Source: Candidatus Cryosericum hinesii (lineage in GTDB: Bacteria; Caldisericota; Caldisericia; Cryosericales; Cryosericaceae). Taken from it: a DNA stretch of 64,000 bases. Each line of letters begins with the position of its first letter. Positions within the stretch are counted from its first letter, which is position 1. The notes below the pieces were generated by a model that saw only the letters and a program-made list of their open reading frames with translations, ran no database searches and was not told the DNA's origin. Positions 18,572 to 27,105 of the stretch are shown here, in pieces. The stretch is from NCBI RefSeq assembly GCF_003570985.1, contig NZ_QXIW01000027.1, positions 89,158 through 153,157 of the forward strand, read 5' to 3'. The position numbers and the translations under genes were made by a program.

Positions 18572-19854
18572 CCACACAATTCTCAGGGCCCAGCATCGTG
18601 CAGGGGGCGCTCGTCGTCCTCATCGGCCCGTCCGGATCCGGCAAGTCGACCTTTGCACAGCAACACTTCAAGCCGGCCCAGATTGTGTCGTCCGACGCCT
18701 GCCGCGCCATGGTCGCCGACGACGAAGCGGACCAGGCCGCAACCACAGCCGCATTTGCGGTCCTGCACTGTATCGTCGAACAACGCTTGCATGCCGGCCG
18801 CCTCACGGTCGTTGATGCCACGAACGTGCAGGCAAAGGCACGCCGGCCACTGCTGGAGCTCGCAGCCCGCTATCACCGTCCATCTATGGCTATCCTGTTC
18901 GAGCTTCCACCCCAGGTGTGCAAGGAGCGCAACCGGCAACGGCTGGACCGCGTCGTAGGCGACTTCGTCGTGGACCGCCAGCACGCTCAGGCGCCTGTCA
19001 GCGAGGGTGTGTTGAGTCATGAAGGATTCGATCACGTCATCGTGTTACATTCCGTGGAAGAGGCAGACGCCTTTGGAATGCCCTCTCATCCCTCGCCGAC
19101 CCTGTGGCGTGACAGAGCAGGCTCCTTTGACGTGATCGGCGACCTCCACGGGTGTTGTGATGAACTCCTCTCACTGCTCAGGATCATGGGCTACAAGGTT
19201 GAGAACCCGAGCTCCCTGATTCCCCATATTACGGCGCCAGAAGGCAGGACGGCGGTTTTCGTCGGCGACTTCACGGACCGCGGACCTGACAACGTCCGTA
19301 CGCTCCTGGTCGTCATGGCGATGGTCCGCTCAGGCGCTGCCCTGACCGTGCTCGGCAATCACGACGACAAGCTGCTCAGGGCATTGCAGGGAGCCCCAGT
19401 CAAGATCAGTAATGGACTCGACCATACACTGCAGGAGCTGAACGCGGCTGGAGAGGAGATGCAGGCGCTTGTCCGCGAGTTCCTGGATGAACTGCCGTCA
19501 CACCTCGTCCTGGACGGTGGCAATCTGGTGGTCGCACATGCAGGCCTGCCCCAGGACCTCCACGGCATCGACTCGCCACGGGCGCGCGACGTTGCGCTGT
19601 TCGGCTCCCCGACCGGCCAGCGAGACGACTTCGGACTCAAGGTCCTCGCCGACTGGGCACATGCATACGAGGGCGACGCGGTCGTTGTCTGGGGACACCT
19701 GCCCATCGCCGAAGCGGCTTGGGTTGGGAACACCATCAACATCGACACCGGCTGCGTCCACGGAGGAAGCCTGACTGCACTGCGCTATCCCGAACGCGAG
19801 CTGGTCAGCGTGTCCGCCGCGCGCGTCTACTCCATCCCCATCAAACCTCTGTAA
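18568..19854 (+). CDS. Kinase-metallophosphatase fusion (Pnkp-like, without ligase domain)
   Basis: The 428-residue protein has two catalytic modules. Residues 1-170 form a P-loop kinase (Walker A GPSGSGKST) like the 5'-OH polynucleotide kinase of bacterial Pnkp. Residues 185-428 form a calcineurin-like phosphatase with GDLHGC, GDFTDRGPDN, GNHDDK, AHAGL and WGH. Bacterial Pnkp of the Pnkp-Hen1 RNA repair system has a further C-terminal ligase and is near 850 residues; that part is absent, as is a Hen1 partner. It could heal RNA or DNA ends without sealing, or act on other phosphoesters. It overlaps the peptidase gene by four bases. Confidence 0.8.
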   Translation: MTTQFSGPSIVQGALVVLIGPSGSGKSTFAQQHFKPAQIVSSDACRAMVADDEADQAATTAAFAVLHCIVEQRLHAGRLTVVDATNVQAKARRPLLELAARYHRPSMAILFELPPQVCKERNRQRLDRVVGDFVVDRQHAQAPVSEGVLSHEGFDHVIVLHSVEEADAFGMPSHPSPTLWRDRAGSFDVIGDLHGCCDELLSLLRIMGYKVENPSSLIPHITAPEGRTAVFVGDFTDRGPDNVRTLLVVMAMVRSGAALTVLGNHDDKLLRALQGAPVKISNGLDHTLQELNAAGEEMQALVREFLDELPSHLVLDGGNLVVAHAGLPQDLHGIDSPRARDVALFGSPTGQRDDFGLKVLADWAHAYEGDAVVVWGHLPIAEAAWVGNTINIDTGCVHGGSLTALRYPERELVSVSAARVYSIPIKPL

Positions 19855-19859
19855 CAGAA

Positions 19860-20735
19860 ATGGAACCGTCCCGAATGTTACAGGACAGGGTCTGCCTGGT
19901 GACAGGCGCCACACGCGGCATTGGCGCAGCCATGGCAGAAGCTCTTGCCCGTATGGGGGCGACGGTCGTCGTCACGGGACGCAGTGCGGAGCGCGGACAG
20001 GACCTGGTGTCTGCCATCACTCGACGCACAGCCAACGAAGACGTGCACTTCCTGTGCGCTGACCTGGCGTCGATAGCGGAGGTGAACGGTCTTGCCCGGG
20101 CATTCATGGCCCACTGGGATCGCCTGCACGTCCTGGTCAACAACGCCGGAACGGTGTTCCCGACACGGCGTGCCACCATCGACGGGTACGAGGAAGTCTT
20201 CGCCGTCAACCACCTGGCTCCCTTCCTGCTCACCAATCTACTGCTTCCCGTCCTGCTTGACAGCGCGCCGTCGCGCGTCATCGTGACCTCCTCCTACGAA
20301 CACCGGCGCGGGCGCATGCACTGGGACAATCTGCAGGGCGAGCGTTTCTACTTCTCGCAGCAGGCATACGCGCAGTCCAAGCTGGCAAACTTGCTGTTCG
20401 TCTATGAACTGGCGAGGCGACTGGAGGGAAGCGGGGTCACGGTCAACGCCATCAACCCCGGCCTGGTGCACACGAACATCTGCATGGACAGCGGCTGGCT
20501 CATCAGGACAGCCAAACGGATGATGGACCGGTTCTCTGCCGTGAGCCCGGAGGAGGGCGCGGATACCGGCGTTTGGCTAGCGTCATCACCTGATGTCGAG
20601 GGAGTCACCGGCCGATACTTCCAGCGCAGACACGCGGTCCGGTCCTCGCGCGCATCGTATGACGTCGCCGCTCAGCAGCGCCTCTGGCGCATCAGCGAGG
20701 AGCTGACGGGCCTGTTTGCGAAATCCGGCAGTTAG
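19860..20735 (+). CDS. Short-chain dehydrogenase/reductase
   Basis: Classical SDR of 291 residues with the NAD(P) motif TGATRGIGA, NNAG, the catalytic Ser/Tyr/Lys set (TSS, then YAQSK) and the INPGLVHT turn, resembling retinol dehydrogenase/WW-domain oxidoreductase-like enzymes. An Arg in the TGRS loop suggests NADP preference. Two starts are possible (19860, 19875); neither has a strong ribosome binding site. It follows the kinase-phosphatase gene by five bases, so it is the last gene of that run. Confidence 0.85.
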   Translation: MEPSRMLQDRVCLVTGATRGIGAAMAEALARMGATVVVTGRSAERGQDLVSAITRRTANEDVHFLCADLASIAEVNGLARAFMAHWDRLHVLVNNAGTVFPTRRATIDGYEEVFAVNHLAPFLLTNLLLPVLLDSAPSRVIVTSSYEHRRGRMHWDNLQGERFYFSQQAYAQSKLANLLFVYELARRLEGSGVTVNAINPGLVHTNICMDSGWLIRTAKRMMDRFSAVSPEEGADTGVWLASSPDVEGVTGRYFQRRHAVRSSRASYDVAAQQRLWRISEELTGLFAKSGS

Positions 20736-21658
20736 CAGTCGAACAGGAGCTCGGGAGCCGTGGGGATCCTGGGCAGCTCCAGCAGTTCGTAGTCCGTGGC
20801 GTTGATCGTCACGAACCCGCACCGCTGGTAAAGAGAGAGGGCGTTCCGATTCTCTGTCTCGACCTCGATGGTGATCCACTGGCTGCCGCTGTTTTGCAGG
20901 CCGCGGACAATGGCCATCAACATCTGTCGCCCGATACCCTGTCCCTGCATCTCGGGCCGCACTGCGAAGTGGATGATGAACACACGGCCATCACTGACGG
21001 CCGACTGAATGACACCGACGGGCCGCCCGTCCTGGGCCGCCAGGTAGGTCGTCCGCATAGGATCCTTCATCAGACGCACAAGGGCCTGTTCCTCTTCTTG
21101 AACCGGTTCTGCAAACGCTGAGGCAACAATCGCCGCCATGACGGGCACATCCTCGGCACCTGCAGGCCGGAGTTCCACCGCGTCGTGAATCGGCTCAAAC
21201 GGGGGAATCCGCCTCGTATCAAGGTCCATCGTGTACTCGCTGTGGGAGTGCCGCGTCCCCATCGCCGCGGCGAACGTAGGGCCTTCCCGCGACTCCTGCG
21301 GCACGACGATCAGCAGCCGTCTCACTTCGTGTTCCTGGCATTCCCGTACCACAACTCGCGCCATACGGCGGCCAATACCCTTCCTCCGAAAGTCGGGATG
21401 GACAAGGATAGTTGCTTCGACTTCCGAGGGGTCACCATAACTGTTCATGCCCGCAAACCCAACAAGCTGTCCACTCTCGTACCACAACACATCGCTGACT
21501 GAACCCTCCGGCCGTGTCTCCAGCGTGCCGAAGTCCAGCCGTGCCTCCATCGAGTAGCCGTCTCTTCCCTCACAGACGCCCGCGAGAGCCCGAACCTGGC
21601 TGACCTGCTGCGTCGAAAGCCAGACTGGTACCATTATGCCATCGTCGTCAGTCGGCAT
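20732..21658 (-). CDS. Tandem GNAT acetyltransferase
   Basis: A 308-residue protein with two GNAT modules. The first (residues 20-150) has FRRKGIGRRMARVVV and the second (160-308) has MQGQGIGRQMLMAIV followed by LYQRCGFVTI, so both keep an acetyl-CoA loop. Double-GNAT architecture recalls mycothiol synthase-like proteins, but the substrate is unknown. It is convergent with the SDR gene, overlapping by four bases. Confidence 0.82.
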   Translation of the reverse strand: MPTDDDGIMVPVWLSTQQVSQVRALAGVCEGRDGYSMEARLDFGTLETRPEGSVSDVLWYESGQLVGFAGMNSYGDPSEVEATILVHPDFRRKGIGRRMARVVVRECQEHEVRRLLIVVPQESREGPTFAAAMGTRHSHSEYTMDLDTRRIPPFEPIHDAVELRPAGAEDVPVMAAIVASAFAEPVQEEEQALVRLMKDPMRTTYLAAQDGRPVGVIQSAVSDGRVFIIHFAVRPEMQGQGIGRQMLMAIVRGLQNSGSQWITIEVETENRNALSLYQRCGFVTINATDYELLELPRIPTAPELLFDC

Positions 21659-21730
21659 GCGCTCCTCCAGTGCACGTCATGAGGCCGCCGCATACCCTGC
21701 AGCGGTCCGGAACTGCAACCATCAATCCGT

Positions 21731-22072
21731 CTACTTCGCTCTCAGACTGTCCAGGGCGGGTTTCGCCTCGGGACAGAACCCAAAGAACCCATTGATGGTC
21801 TTGCACTCGTTGTACTCGCCGCACTCGGCGCAGGTAGCGTAGCCCTTGCCATGGGCACATGCCCGCACGTCGCAGACGGCACAGTGCGAGAACAGTCGTG
21901 GTCCAGTCGACTGACACCCGTCACAGACGACGTCCTCGGGCTTGACCTCGATGCCGTAGCCTGCCGACCATTCGGCGGCCGTCTTCTCCTGCAATGGCCT
22001 GTCAGTCGTCCTGCCAGCCACATATGCCGGACAAGTCGTACAAACGAGACCACACGCTGCGATCATCTCCAT
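21731..22072 (-). CDS. DUF3795 cysteine-rich protein
   Basis: The 113-residue protein is full of paired cysteines: ACGLVCTTCPAY at the N-terminus, VVCDGCQ in the middle and CAVCDVRACAHGKGYATCAEC later, the pattern of DUF3795, probably binding metal or a cluster. Function is unknown. ATG 22072 is chosen because AAAGGAG precedes it by six bases; ATG 22099 has no site. Confidence 0.8.
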   Translation of the reverse strand: MEMIAACGLVCTTCPAYVAGRTTDRPLQEKTAAEWSAGYGIEVKPEDVVCDGCQSTGPRLFSHCAVCDVRACAHGKGYATCAECGEYNECKTINGFFGFCPEAKPALDSLRAK

Positions 22073-22142
22073 ATCCCTCTCCTTTGTCTGGTGAGTCATC
22101 TCACCCCGCCCTGTCCGACTAGATTCAAGAATAAGTGTCTGG

Positions 22143-22733
22143 TTACCAAGTAATGGGTGTATCAGGCTCAGTTCCTTTGCGAAGTCTTCTAATATTGTCC
22201 CTCAAAGCAAACACCAGGAAGGATGCTCCCAACAAAGCGAAGACAGCGTAGTATAATGGAAAGAAGATGTACATCAAAACTACCAGAACCCACGAGAATA
22301 CTAAGTTAGACAAACTCGTTTTCCTGGTCACAAGAAAGATGAGCAACAAGACAGGGAAAAAGCAGACAAAATACCGTGGCCCGATGAATGCGAGAGTCGC
22401 ACCATAGAAAGTAGAAGCGCCCTTTCCTCCTTTGAATCTAAGAAAGATTGGGAGGACCTGTCCAACGGTGGGAAGCAATGCGACAATCACAATCTGCCAG
22501 TGACTCGACAAGAGTGTCTTGGCTAAATATGCCGGCAAAAAACCCTTTGAGAAATCGAGGAGTGCCGAAACAACCCCCCATTTCCAGCCAAGCGCCCTTG
22601 AGACATTTGTCGATGAGGCAGATTTTGAGCCAATCGTCCTTACGTCCACTCCCTTCAATTTGCCCACCAGAAAACCAAAAGGAATAGAGCCCAGAAGATA
22701 GGCGGCAATCAAAAGCGCAATGAACACGATCAT
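22143..22733 (-). CDS. PlsY-like acyl-phosphate:glycerol-3-phosphate acyltransferase, divergent
   Basis: A 196-residue polytopic protein with PlsY layout. The second loop keeps GGKG (FKGGKGAST), but the first motif, normally GSGNIGATN, reads GSKSASSTN. PlsY transfers the acyl group from acyl phosphate to glycerol 3-phosphate in the membrane, the first step of phospholipid synthesis. The changed loop questions the usual substrate. It starts in an ATGA overlap with the dehydrogenase gene upstream. The pair is visibly poorer in GC (about 45 percent by eye) than its surroundings. Confidence 0.8.
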   Translation of the reverse strand: MIVFIALLIAAYLLGSIPFGFLVGKLKGVDVRTIGSKSASSTNVSRALGWKWGVVSALLDFSKGFLPAYLAKTLLSSHWQIVIVALLPTVGQVLPIFLRFKGGKGASTFYGATLAFIGPRYFVCFFPVLLLIFLVTRKTSLSNLVFSWVLVVLMYIFFPLYYAVFALLGASFLVFALRDNIRRLRKGTEPDTPITW

Positions 22734-23722
22734 CCCCTTGCCTTCATCGTTTGGCAAATCTTCCTATTCACCGGAGTATCAATGTTGAATCGCTCCCCAA
22801 TTTTTACGACTGCACCGTTATAGTAATCAATTTCGTCAATGTTGCCTTTTCCCTTCCTTCCTCTCCCTTTCGCAATTGCTTTGGCAATCCGCTTTCTGAA
22901 AAGGCTCAGAAGGGGCAAAGGAAGAGAGCCAAGCAAAGAAGCATACAGGCGCGTTGGATAGTGGTGCAAATTCAAAAATCTTCCTCCACTTTCTTTGACT
23001 GTTCTTGCATACTCTCTCAACGATTCAATTTCTTCCTCGAAAACCTTCTTGTCTGCAAAACCCTCTTCAATAGTCAACCCGTACGAAGAGGAAGACACTC
23101 CCAACAGATTCGTAAAGAGCTTCGAAAACTCCATGTTCTTGACATTTTCGGATGCAATTTCCTCGGCTTCAAGTTCGGCCTCGAGGAAAAGTTCTCTTAG
23201 ATCTTGTATCTTGTCAGGCCCAAACGCCACTCCGAAAGCCAATCTTATTGGTACAAAATACGAAATTACCGTATTGTCAGCGGTTTTTTCCATGGAAACG
23301 GGGTTAAACAGGGCAACCCTTATTATTCTGATCCTTTGGGCATTCGAACCGAATATTCTCTCAAGTTCGATTCTTGCCTCTTCCGCTGCAAAAACACCAT
23401 TTTGAGACAAGATCAAGTCAGGAGGGGTTTCTTGTCGTACTCTTTGGTAGTAGTACCTCACTGATGGGGCAACGGGATTTTTCGTTGTCAGAAGAATAAA
23501 ATCCGGGGCAGTTTCCTTGGTAAATGCATCTTCTTCAATGACATCACATTCAAATCTTGTCGGCTTGCTCCCTTGCCTTGCAATAAGGATGTTGCCATCC
23601 TTAATATTGTCCATTTGCGCATGCCTTGCAACTCCCAGTATTTGAGCAGAGTTCCGCATCTCATGGGCAAACAGCGTTCCCGTCCTCCCACCAACACCAA
23701 CAACAGCAATCTTCTTTGTCAT
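22730..23722 (-). CDS. Ketopantoate reductase-like NAD(P) dehydrogenase
   Basis: The 330-residue protein starts with a dinucleotide-binding GVGGRTG and ends with a helical domain whose motif (NIDEIDYYNGAVVKIGE, then IDTPVNRKI) is typical of ApbA/PanE enzymes; a Lys in FSKLFTNLLG matches the catalytic region. PanE reduces ketopantoate in coenzyme A synthesis, but glycerol-3-phosphate dehydrogenases share the fold. Being translationally coupled to a PlsY-like acyltransferase makes a lipid-backbone role plausible. A minus-strand -10 sits seven bases from its ATG, so its message may be leaderless. Confidence 0.7.
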   Translation of the reverse strand: MTKKIAVVGVGGRTGTLFAHEMRNSAQILGVARHAQMDNIKDGNILIARQGSKPTRFECDVIEEDAFTKETAPDFILLTTKNPVAPSVRYYYQRVRQETPPDLILSQNGVFAAEEARIELERIFGSNAQRIRIIRVALFNPVSMEKTADNTVISYFVPIRLAFGVAFGPDKIQDLRELFLEAELEAEEIASENVKNMEFSKLFTNLLGVSSSSYGLTIEEGFADKKVFEEEIESLREYARTVKESGGRFLNLHHYPTRLYASLLGSLPLPLLSLFRKRIAKAIAKGRGRKGKGNIDEIDYYNGAVVKIGERFNIDTPVNRKICQTMKARG

Positions 23723-23728
23723 GTCACT

Positions 23729-23734
23729 ATTATA
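23729..23734 (-). promoter_or_regulatory. -10 element of a leaderless promoter
   Basis: A perfect minus-strand TATAAT ends seven bases before the A of ATG 23722, so transcription would begin at the start codon. No Shine-Dalgarno sequence fits between them. No good -35 was found at 16-18 bases; a TTGAAA lies only 13 bases upstream. Confidence 0.5.
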
Positions 23735-23836
23735 TCCATGCGGACGTTTTCAATGGTCATTACAGCAGCTACTTCAGAACATTGCCCCCTGAAGGGTATG
23801 GATACTCCCTCCTTGACGCTGCGACATGTCCGTACA

Positions 23837-24880
23837 TTACGCTTTAATTCTTGATCGTGCGCCGTTGCTCCGGTCGACGATAGAGGGAATTACTCGGACA
23901 GGTCTGGAGCTTGCCTTCGGGGCTTCTTGACCACTGTGACGCTTGTAGTAGGGTGACATGGCTAGCAGTTTCCGACGGATAAATGGTCGTGCGATGGGGA
24001 CGAACAGCTTCTTCCATCCCAGGGTCCTCCGCTGCAGCGCCAGTGTCTCGTCAAAGCTGTAATGCTGGTAGTGCAGCAGTCGTTCGCTCTCCTCGGTGTC
24101 CATGAAGTCACAATGGAACGGCGTCTGCGAGAACGCCGACTCAGGCAGCATTCCTATGCCCAGTGCGTCGAACGAGCGCTGCATAAACTGCCGTCCGGTC
24201 ACCTGGCAGGACGGCCCGCCCGCGACCATCAGTGTTTTTCCTTCCAGTCCAGGCAGCATCGCTGCCGCCGCAACCGCTGCGCCGGCGTCCATGGGTGCCA
24301 GGTACTCCATACGGTCGTCCATCCTCACCTCAAACATGAGAGGGTCCAGCTCGCCGAATTCGATGGGAGGGACGGCGCCGAACCGGAGGATGACCCATGG
24401 CAGGCCCGACGCATGCAGCATGTGTTCGCAGGTCATCTTGTGATAGGCGTAGTCCTCATAGGGGTGAAGCAGTTCGTCAGCCTTGCGGGGTGGTGCGAGG
24501 TGCTGCGTACGACCATACAGGGCGATGGAAGAGCTGAAGACAATGCGAGGCCTGCTCTTCGAGGCAAGCGCTGCCTGCAGGAGATTCCATGTGCCACCGA
24601 CGTTGATGGTCTCAGCCCACGCGGGGCACTGCTCACTCTTGGGCGGGATGATGAAAGCCAGGTGGACAATGGCATCGACACCCTGCACGGCACGTGCGAC
24701 GGCCTCCGTGTTGCGGATGTCACCCCAGATGATTTCGACCTTGCCGGCATAGGGCCGGGCTTTCCGCTTCGACAGGGACGACGGGATGTCCAGACAACGG
24801 ACGGTCGCTCCACGGCTCAGCAGCTCATCGGCGGCATACGTTCCGACGTTTCCAAATGCGCCCGTTACGAGGACCTTCAT
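23837..24880 (-). CDS. NAD-dependent epimerase/dehydratase family protein
   Basis: Extended SDR of 347 residues with the nucleotide-binding TGAFGNVG at residues 6-13, a substrate region opening SSSIALYG and the active-site YAYHK. The closest general class is UDP-sugar epimerase-like. The C-terminal 35 residues are basic and low-complexity. It overlaps the TetR gene by four bases (ATGA) and is the likely target of that regulator. Confidence 0.85.
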   Translation of the reverse strand: MKVLVTGAFGNVGTYAADELLSRGATVRCLDIPSSLSKRKARPYAGKVEIIWGDIRNTEAVARAVQGVDAIVHLAFIIPPKSEQCPAWAETINVGGTWNLLQAALASKSRPRIVFSSSIALYGRTQHLAPPRKADELLHPYEDYAYHKMTCEHMLHASGLPWVILRFGAVPPIEFGELDPLMFEVRMDDRMEYLAPMDAGAAVAAAAMLPGLEGKTLMVAGGPSCQVTGRQFMQRSFDALGIGMLPESAFSQTPFHCDFMDTEESERLLHYQHYSFDETLALQRRTLGWKKLFVPIARPFIRRKLLAMSPYYKRHSGQEAPKASSRPVRVIPSIVDRSNGARSRIKA

Positions 24881-25479
24881 GGTTTCCCTCCGCTCATGGA
24901 CTCCATGAGCATCGACAATACACGTTGCATGAGCGCTCCCCAGTCCTGACCTTCGGGGTCCAGGATGCCCTGGAGCAGCAGCCCCAGCACGGCGCTGAGC
25001 ACGAGGGTTGCTGCCAGATTCGAATTCTCCACCCGCAGGCTTCCTTCAGACACGCCGCGGTCCAGCAACTGCTGGAAGAACCCCTGGTATCTGCGAATCA
25101 TCTCGACGGTGCTGCGTGCCACTTCGGGATCCGCCTTGGACTTGGCCCAGAATTCGAGCAAGATGTTCCACTTGGTACCGGCCACGTGGTAAATCTCGTT
25201 CACACCTGCTGCCATGGCCGCAACCTGCCGCGGCACGGATTCACCACCCGTCTGCGCTGCAGCAAACTGCCGATCGAGCTCTGCCAACCAGGCATTGAGC
25301 AGTGCCACAAACACCGACCCCTTGCTGGGAAAATGATGATAGAATGCGCCCTTGCTGACACCGGCGGCGTGACAGATAGTATCCACGCTGGTCACATCGT
25401 AGCCGTGTTCAGCGAAACTCTGCTCGGCAGCTGCAAGGATGCGGCTTCGTGTCTCCTGCGAACGTTCTTCCTGTTTCAT
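24877..25479 (-). CDS. TetR-family transcriptional regulator
   Basis: The 200-residue protein has an N-terminal TetR helix-turn-helix (ILAAAEQSFAEHGYDVTSVD, then AGVSKGAFYHHFPSK) and an all-helical ligand domain. The start at 25479 follows a GGGG ribosome binding site; the upstream ATG at 25491 does not. It is the first gene of a two-gene operon with the epimerase, and a candidate operator overlaps its transcription start, so autorepression is likely. Confidence 0.92.
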   Translation of the reverse strand: MKQEERSQETRSRILAAAEQSFAEHGYDVTSVDTICHAAGVSKGAFYHHFPSKGSVFVALLNAWLAELDRQFAAAQTGGESVPRQVAAMAAGVNEIYHVAGTKWNILLEFWAKSKADPEVARSTVEMIRRYQGFFQQLLDRGVSEGSLRVENSNLAATLVLSAVLGLLLQGILDPEGQDWGALMQRVLSMLMESMSGGKP

Positions 25480-25513
25480 GGTAACCCCCAACGGTTAAGC
25501 CTCAGACCCAGAA

Positions 25514-25527
25514 ACCGACCGGTTGGT
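25514..25527. promoter_or_regulatory. Candidate TetR operator
   Basis: ACCGACCGGTTGGT is a 14-base near-palindrome with one mismatched pair, of the kind bound by AcrR/TetR-type repressors. It begins four bases past the -10 of the TetR operon promoter, covering the transcription start. Confidence 0.55.
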
Positions 25528-25530
25528 CTT

Positions 25531-25558
25531 ATTATCGCCAGACGCAGGCAGCGGTCAA
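25531..25558 (-). promoter_or_regulatory. Promoter of the TetR-epimerase operon
   Basis: Minus-strand -35 TTGACC (25553-25558), 16-base spacer, -10 GATAAT (25531-25536). Confidence 0.65.
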
Positions 25559-25612
25559 GCCCAATGGTGGAGACGCTGTTCGCAGATGCGGTCGGTTTGT
25601 GTAAAGGAATCG

Positions 25613-25996
25613 TCAGCGCGGACGCAGGAAGATGTACCAGCCGGCGACGACCACGATCTGAACGGCGACGACCAGCCAGAACCGTTCCAGGAAGCTTTCT
25701 TTGCTGGTCTTGTGGTGAAACAGCCGCATGCCGAGGAGCGCGCCGACGGTACCACCCGCAAACGCCAGTGTTAAGAGGGCTCTTTCCGGTACACGGGTTG
25801 CTCCCGTCCCCGCAACCAGCTTGTCATAGCCATAGGTGAGAAACGTGATGCCCGTGACGGCCAGTAGCCACGACTGCACCCAGTCGAGTGCCGGCAGGTA
25901 CCCATGCAGCAGGAACATGCCCATGACGGCCAGCCCCAGTGTAAGAACCAACGCTCCGGTCATGGTACGACGACGGGCACGAGCAGCGACAGTCAC
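25613..25996 (-). CDS. DUF1294 membrane protein
   Basis: The 127-residue protein has about four hydrophobic segments and the DUF1294 core YGYDKLVAG, VPERALLTLAFAGGTVGALLGM and FHHKTSKESF. Many family members carry an N-terminal cold-shock domain; this one starts with a short basic stretch instead. Function is unknown. Confidence 0.85.
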   Translation of the reverse strand: MTVAARARRRTMTGALVLTLGLAVMGMFLLHGYLPALDWVQSWLLAVTGITFLTYGYDKLVAGTGATRVPERALLTLAFAGGTVGALLGMRLFHHKTSKESFLERFWLVVAVQIVVVAGWYIFLRPR

Positions 25997-26153
25997 CGCT
26001 CTCCGTGCTCCACGCCGCCCAGCGTCTCTAGGACTCTGGCTGTCAGAGTTTGCACGGTATGCGACTTTTCGATCAGGCTCGCCATAATCATCCTTATGCT
26101 CCTTTGCTCGCCGTGGCTCGGCCCGCTGGCACTCCAGATTATGATACGAAGAA

Positions 26154-26178
26154 CCCCGTCACGTGCAACGTGACGGGG
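26154..26178 (-). terminator. Rho-independent terminator of the pirin gene
   Basis: An 11-bp perfect stem CCCCGTCACGT/ACGTGACGGGG with a 3-base loop, followed on the minus strand by TTCTTCGT, 55 bases beyond the pirin stop codon. Confidence 0.75.
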
Positions 26179-26233
26179 AGCTCGCCGGCGTCTTCAGAAC
26201 AAGGGTGACGCCGTGAACAGAGATGGAGGGGGA

Positions 26234-26935
26234 CTAAGTAGCAACGTCTACAAGGACGAAGCTCCCGCCCGTTGCCGAAGAAAGGGAGAGCGCTGTGATT
26301 TCCCCGGTCACTCGTCCTTGATCTCCTTGTTCCAGGAGGGTGCCGTTGAGTGAAATGGACCCGGACGTCACATACAGCAGGACACACCGGTCGCCCGTAA
26401 TGGGGTACTCAAGCGCAAAGGCTGGAGAAAACGTCGACAGTGAGATGGAGGCGTCGGCATGCAGCGTCACTGCATCGGGCTGTCCCCTGCCAGAAGCCAC
26501 CGTCAGCAACCGATCCTGCCGCGACATCTGAGTGAAGTCCTTCTGTTCGTGCGACGGCATCACTCCGGGCTTGTCCGGGAAGACCCAGATCTGATAGTAT
26601 CGGGCTGGATCGCTCTCTTCGTTCCTCTCCGTGTGACGCGTCCCCGTACCTGCAGAGATGCGGTGCACCTCACCTGCGTGGACGGTCGTGCGTTCCCCGG
26701 CATCATCGGTGATAGTCAGTTGTCCCACGAGCATGATCGTGACGATCTCCAGCTCCTCGTGGAAGTGCATCCCGAAGCCTTCCTTCGACTGGATCAAGTC
26801 GTCGTTGAAGGCACGCAGCATTCCCAGGTGCACGTTATCCGGCACGAACCACTCGCCGTATGAAAAGAGCCAATAGGCCTGCATCCATGACAGGTCGACA
26901 AAATGGCGTTCCTGTGCCGGTATACGGGTAACCAT
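26234..26935 (-). CDS. Pirin-family protein (YhaK/YhhW-like)
   Basis: A 233-residue bicupin. The N-terminal cupin carries the metal-binding pirin signature (HFHEELEIVTIMLVGQLTI, then GEVHRISAGTGTRHTERNE). Family members bind iron and some have quercetinase activity or act as redox sensors. GGGGG precedes the ATG. The leader of about 95 bases starts from its own promoter. Confidence 0.9.
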   Translation of the reverse strand: MVTRIPAQERHFVDLSWMQAYWLFSYGEWFVPDNVHLGMLRAFNDDLIQSKEGFGMHFHEELEIVTIMLVGQLTITDDAGERTTVHAGEVHRISAGTGTRHTERNEESDPARYYQIWVFPDKPGVMPSHEQKDFTQMSRQDRLLTVASGRGQPDAVTLHADASISLSTFSPAFALEYPITGDRCVLLYVTSGSISLNGTLLEQGDQGRVTGEITALSLSSATGGSFVLVDVAT

Positions 26936-27036
26936 GTGAGACCCCCTTAAACCAACCGTAAAGAAACCTGCAGAATTCCTGTTATCCGACCCTGATGTCC
27001 AAGACGACCATTCCTCTCATGCCTTTGTCTGTCTCA

Positions 27037-27065
27037 GGTATAGACGAAACGCGCCCTTGAGTCAA
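27037..27065 (-). promoter_or_regulatory. Promoter of the pirin gene
   Basis: Minus-strand -35 TTGACT (27060-27065), 17-base spacer, -10 TATACC (27037-27042). Confidence 0.6.
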
Positions 27066-27105
27066 ACAAGTGCCCACGATGCGCACAATTGTGGAGTGAA
27101 CTGTT

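Noticed and set aside
22749-23700. Long plus-strand frames opposite the dehydrogenase gene
   Set aside because: They are antisense shadows of a frame with clear family motifs.
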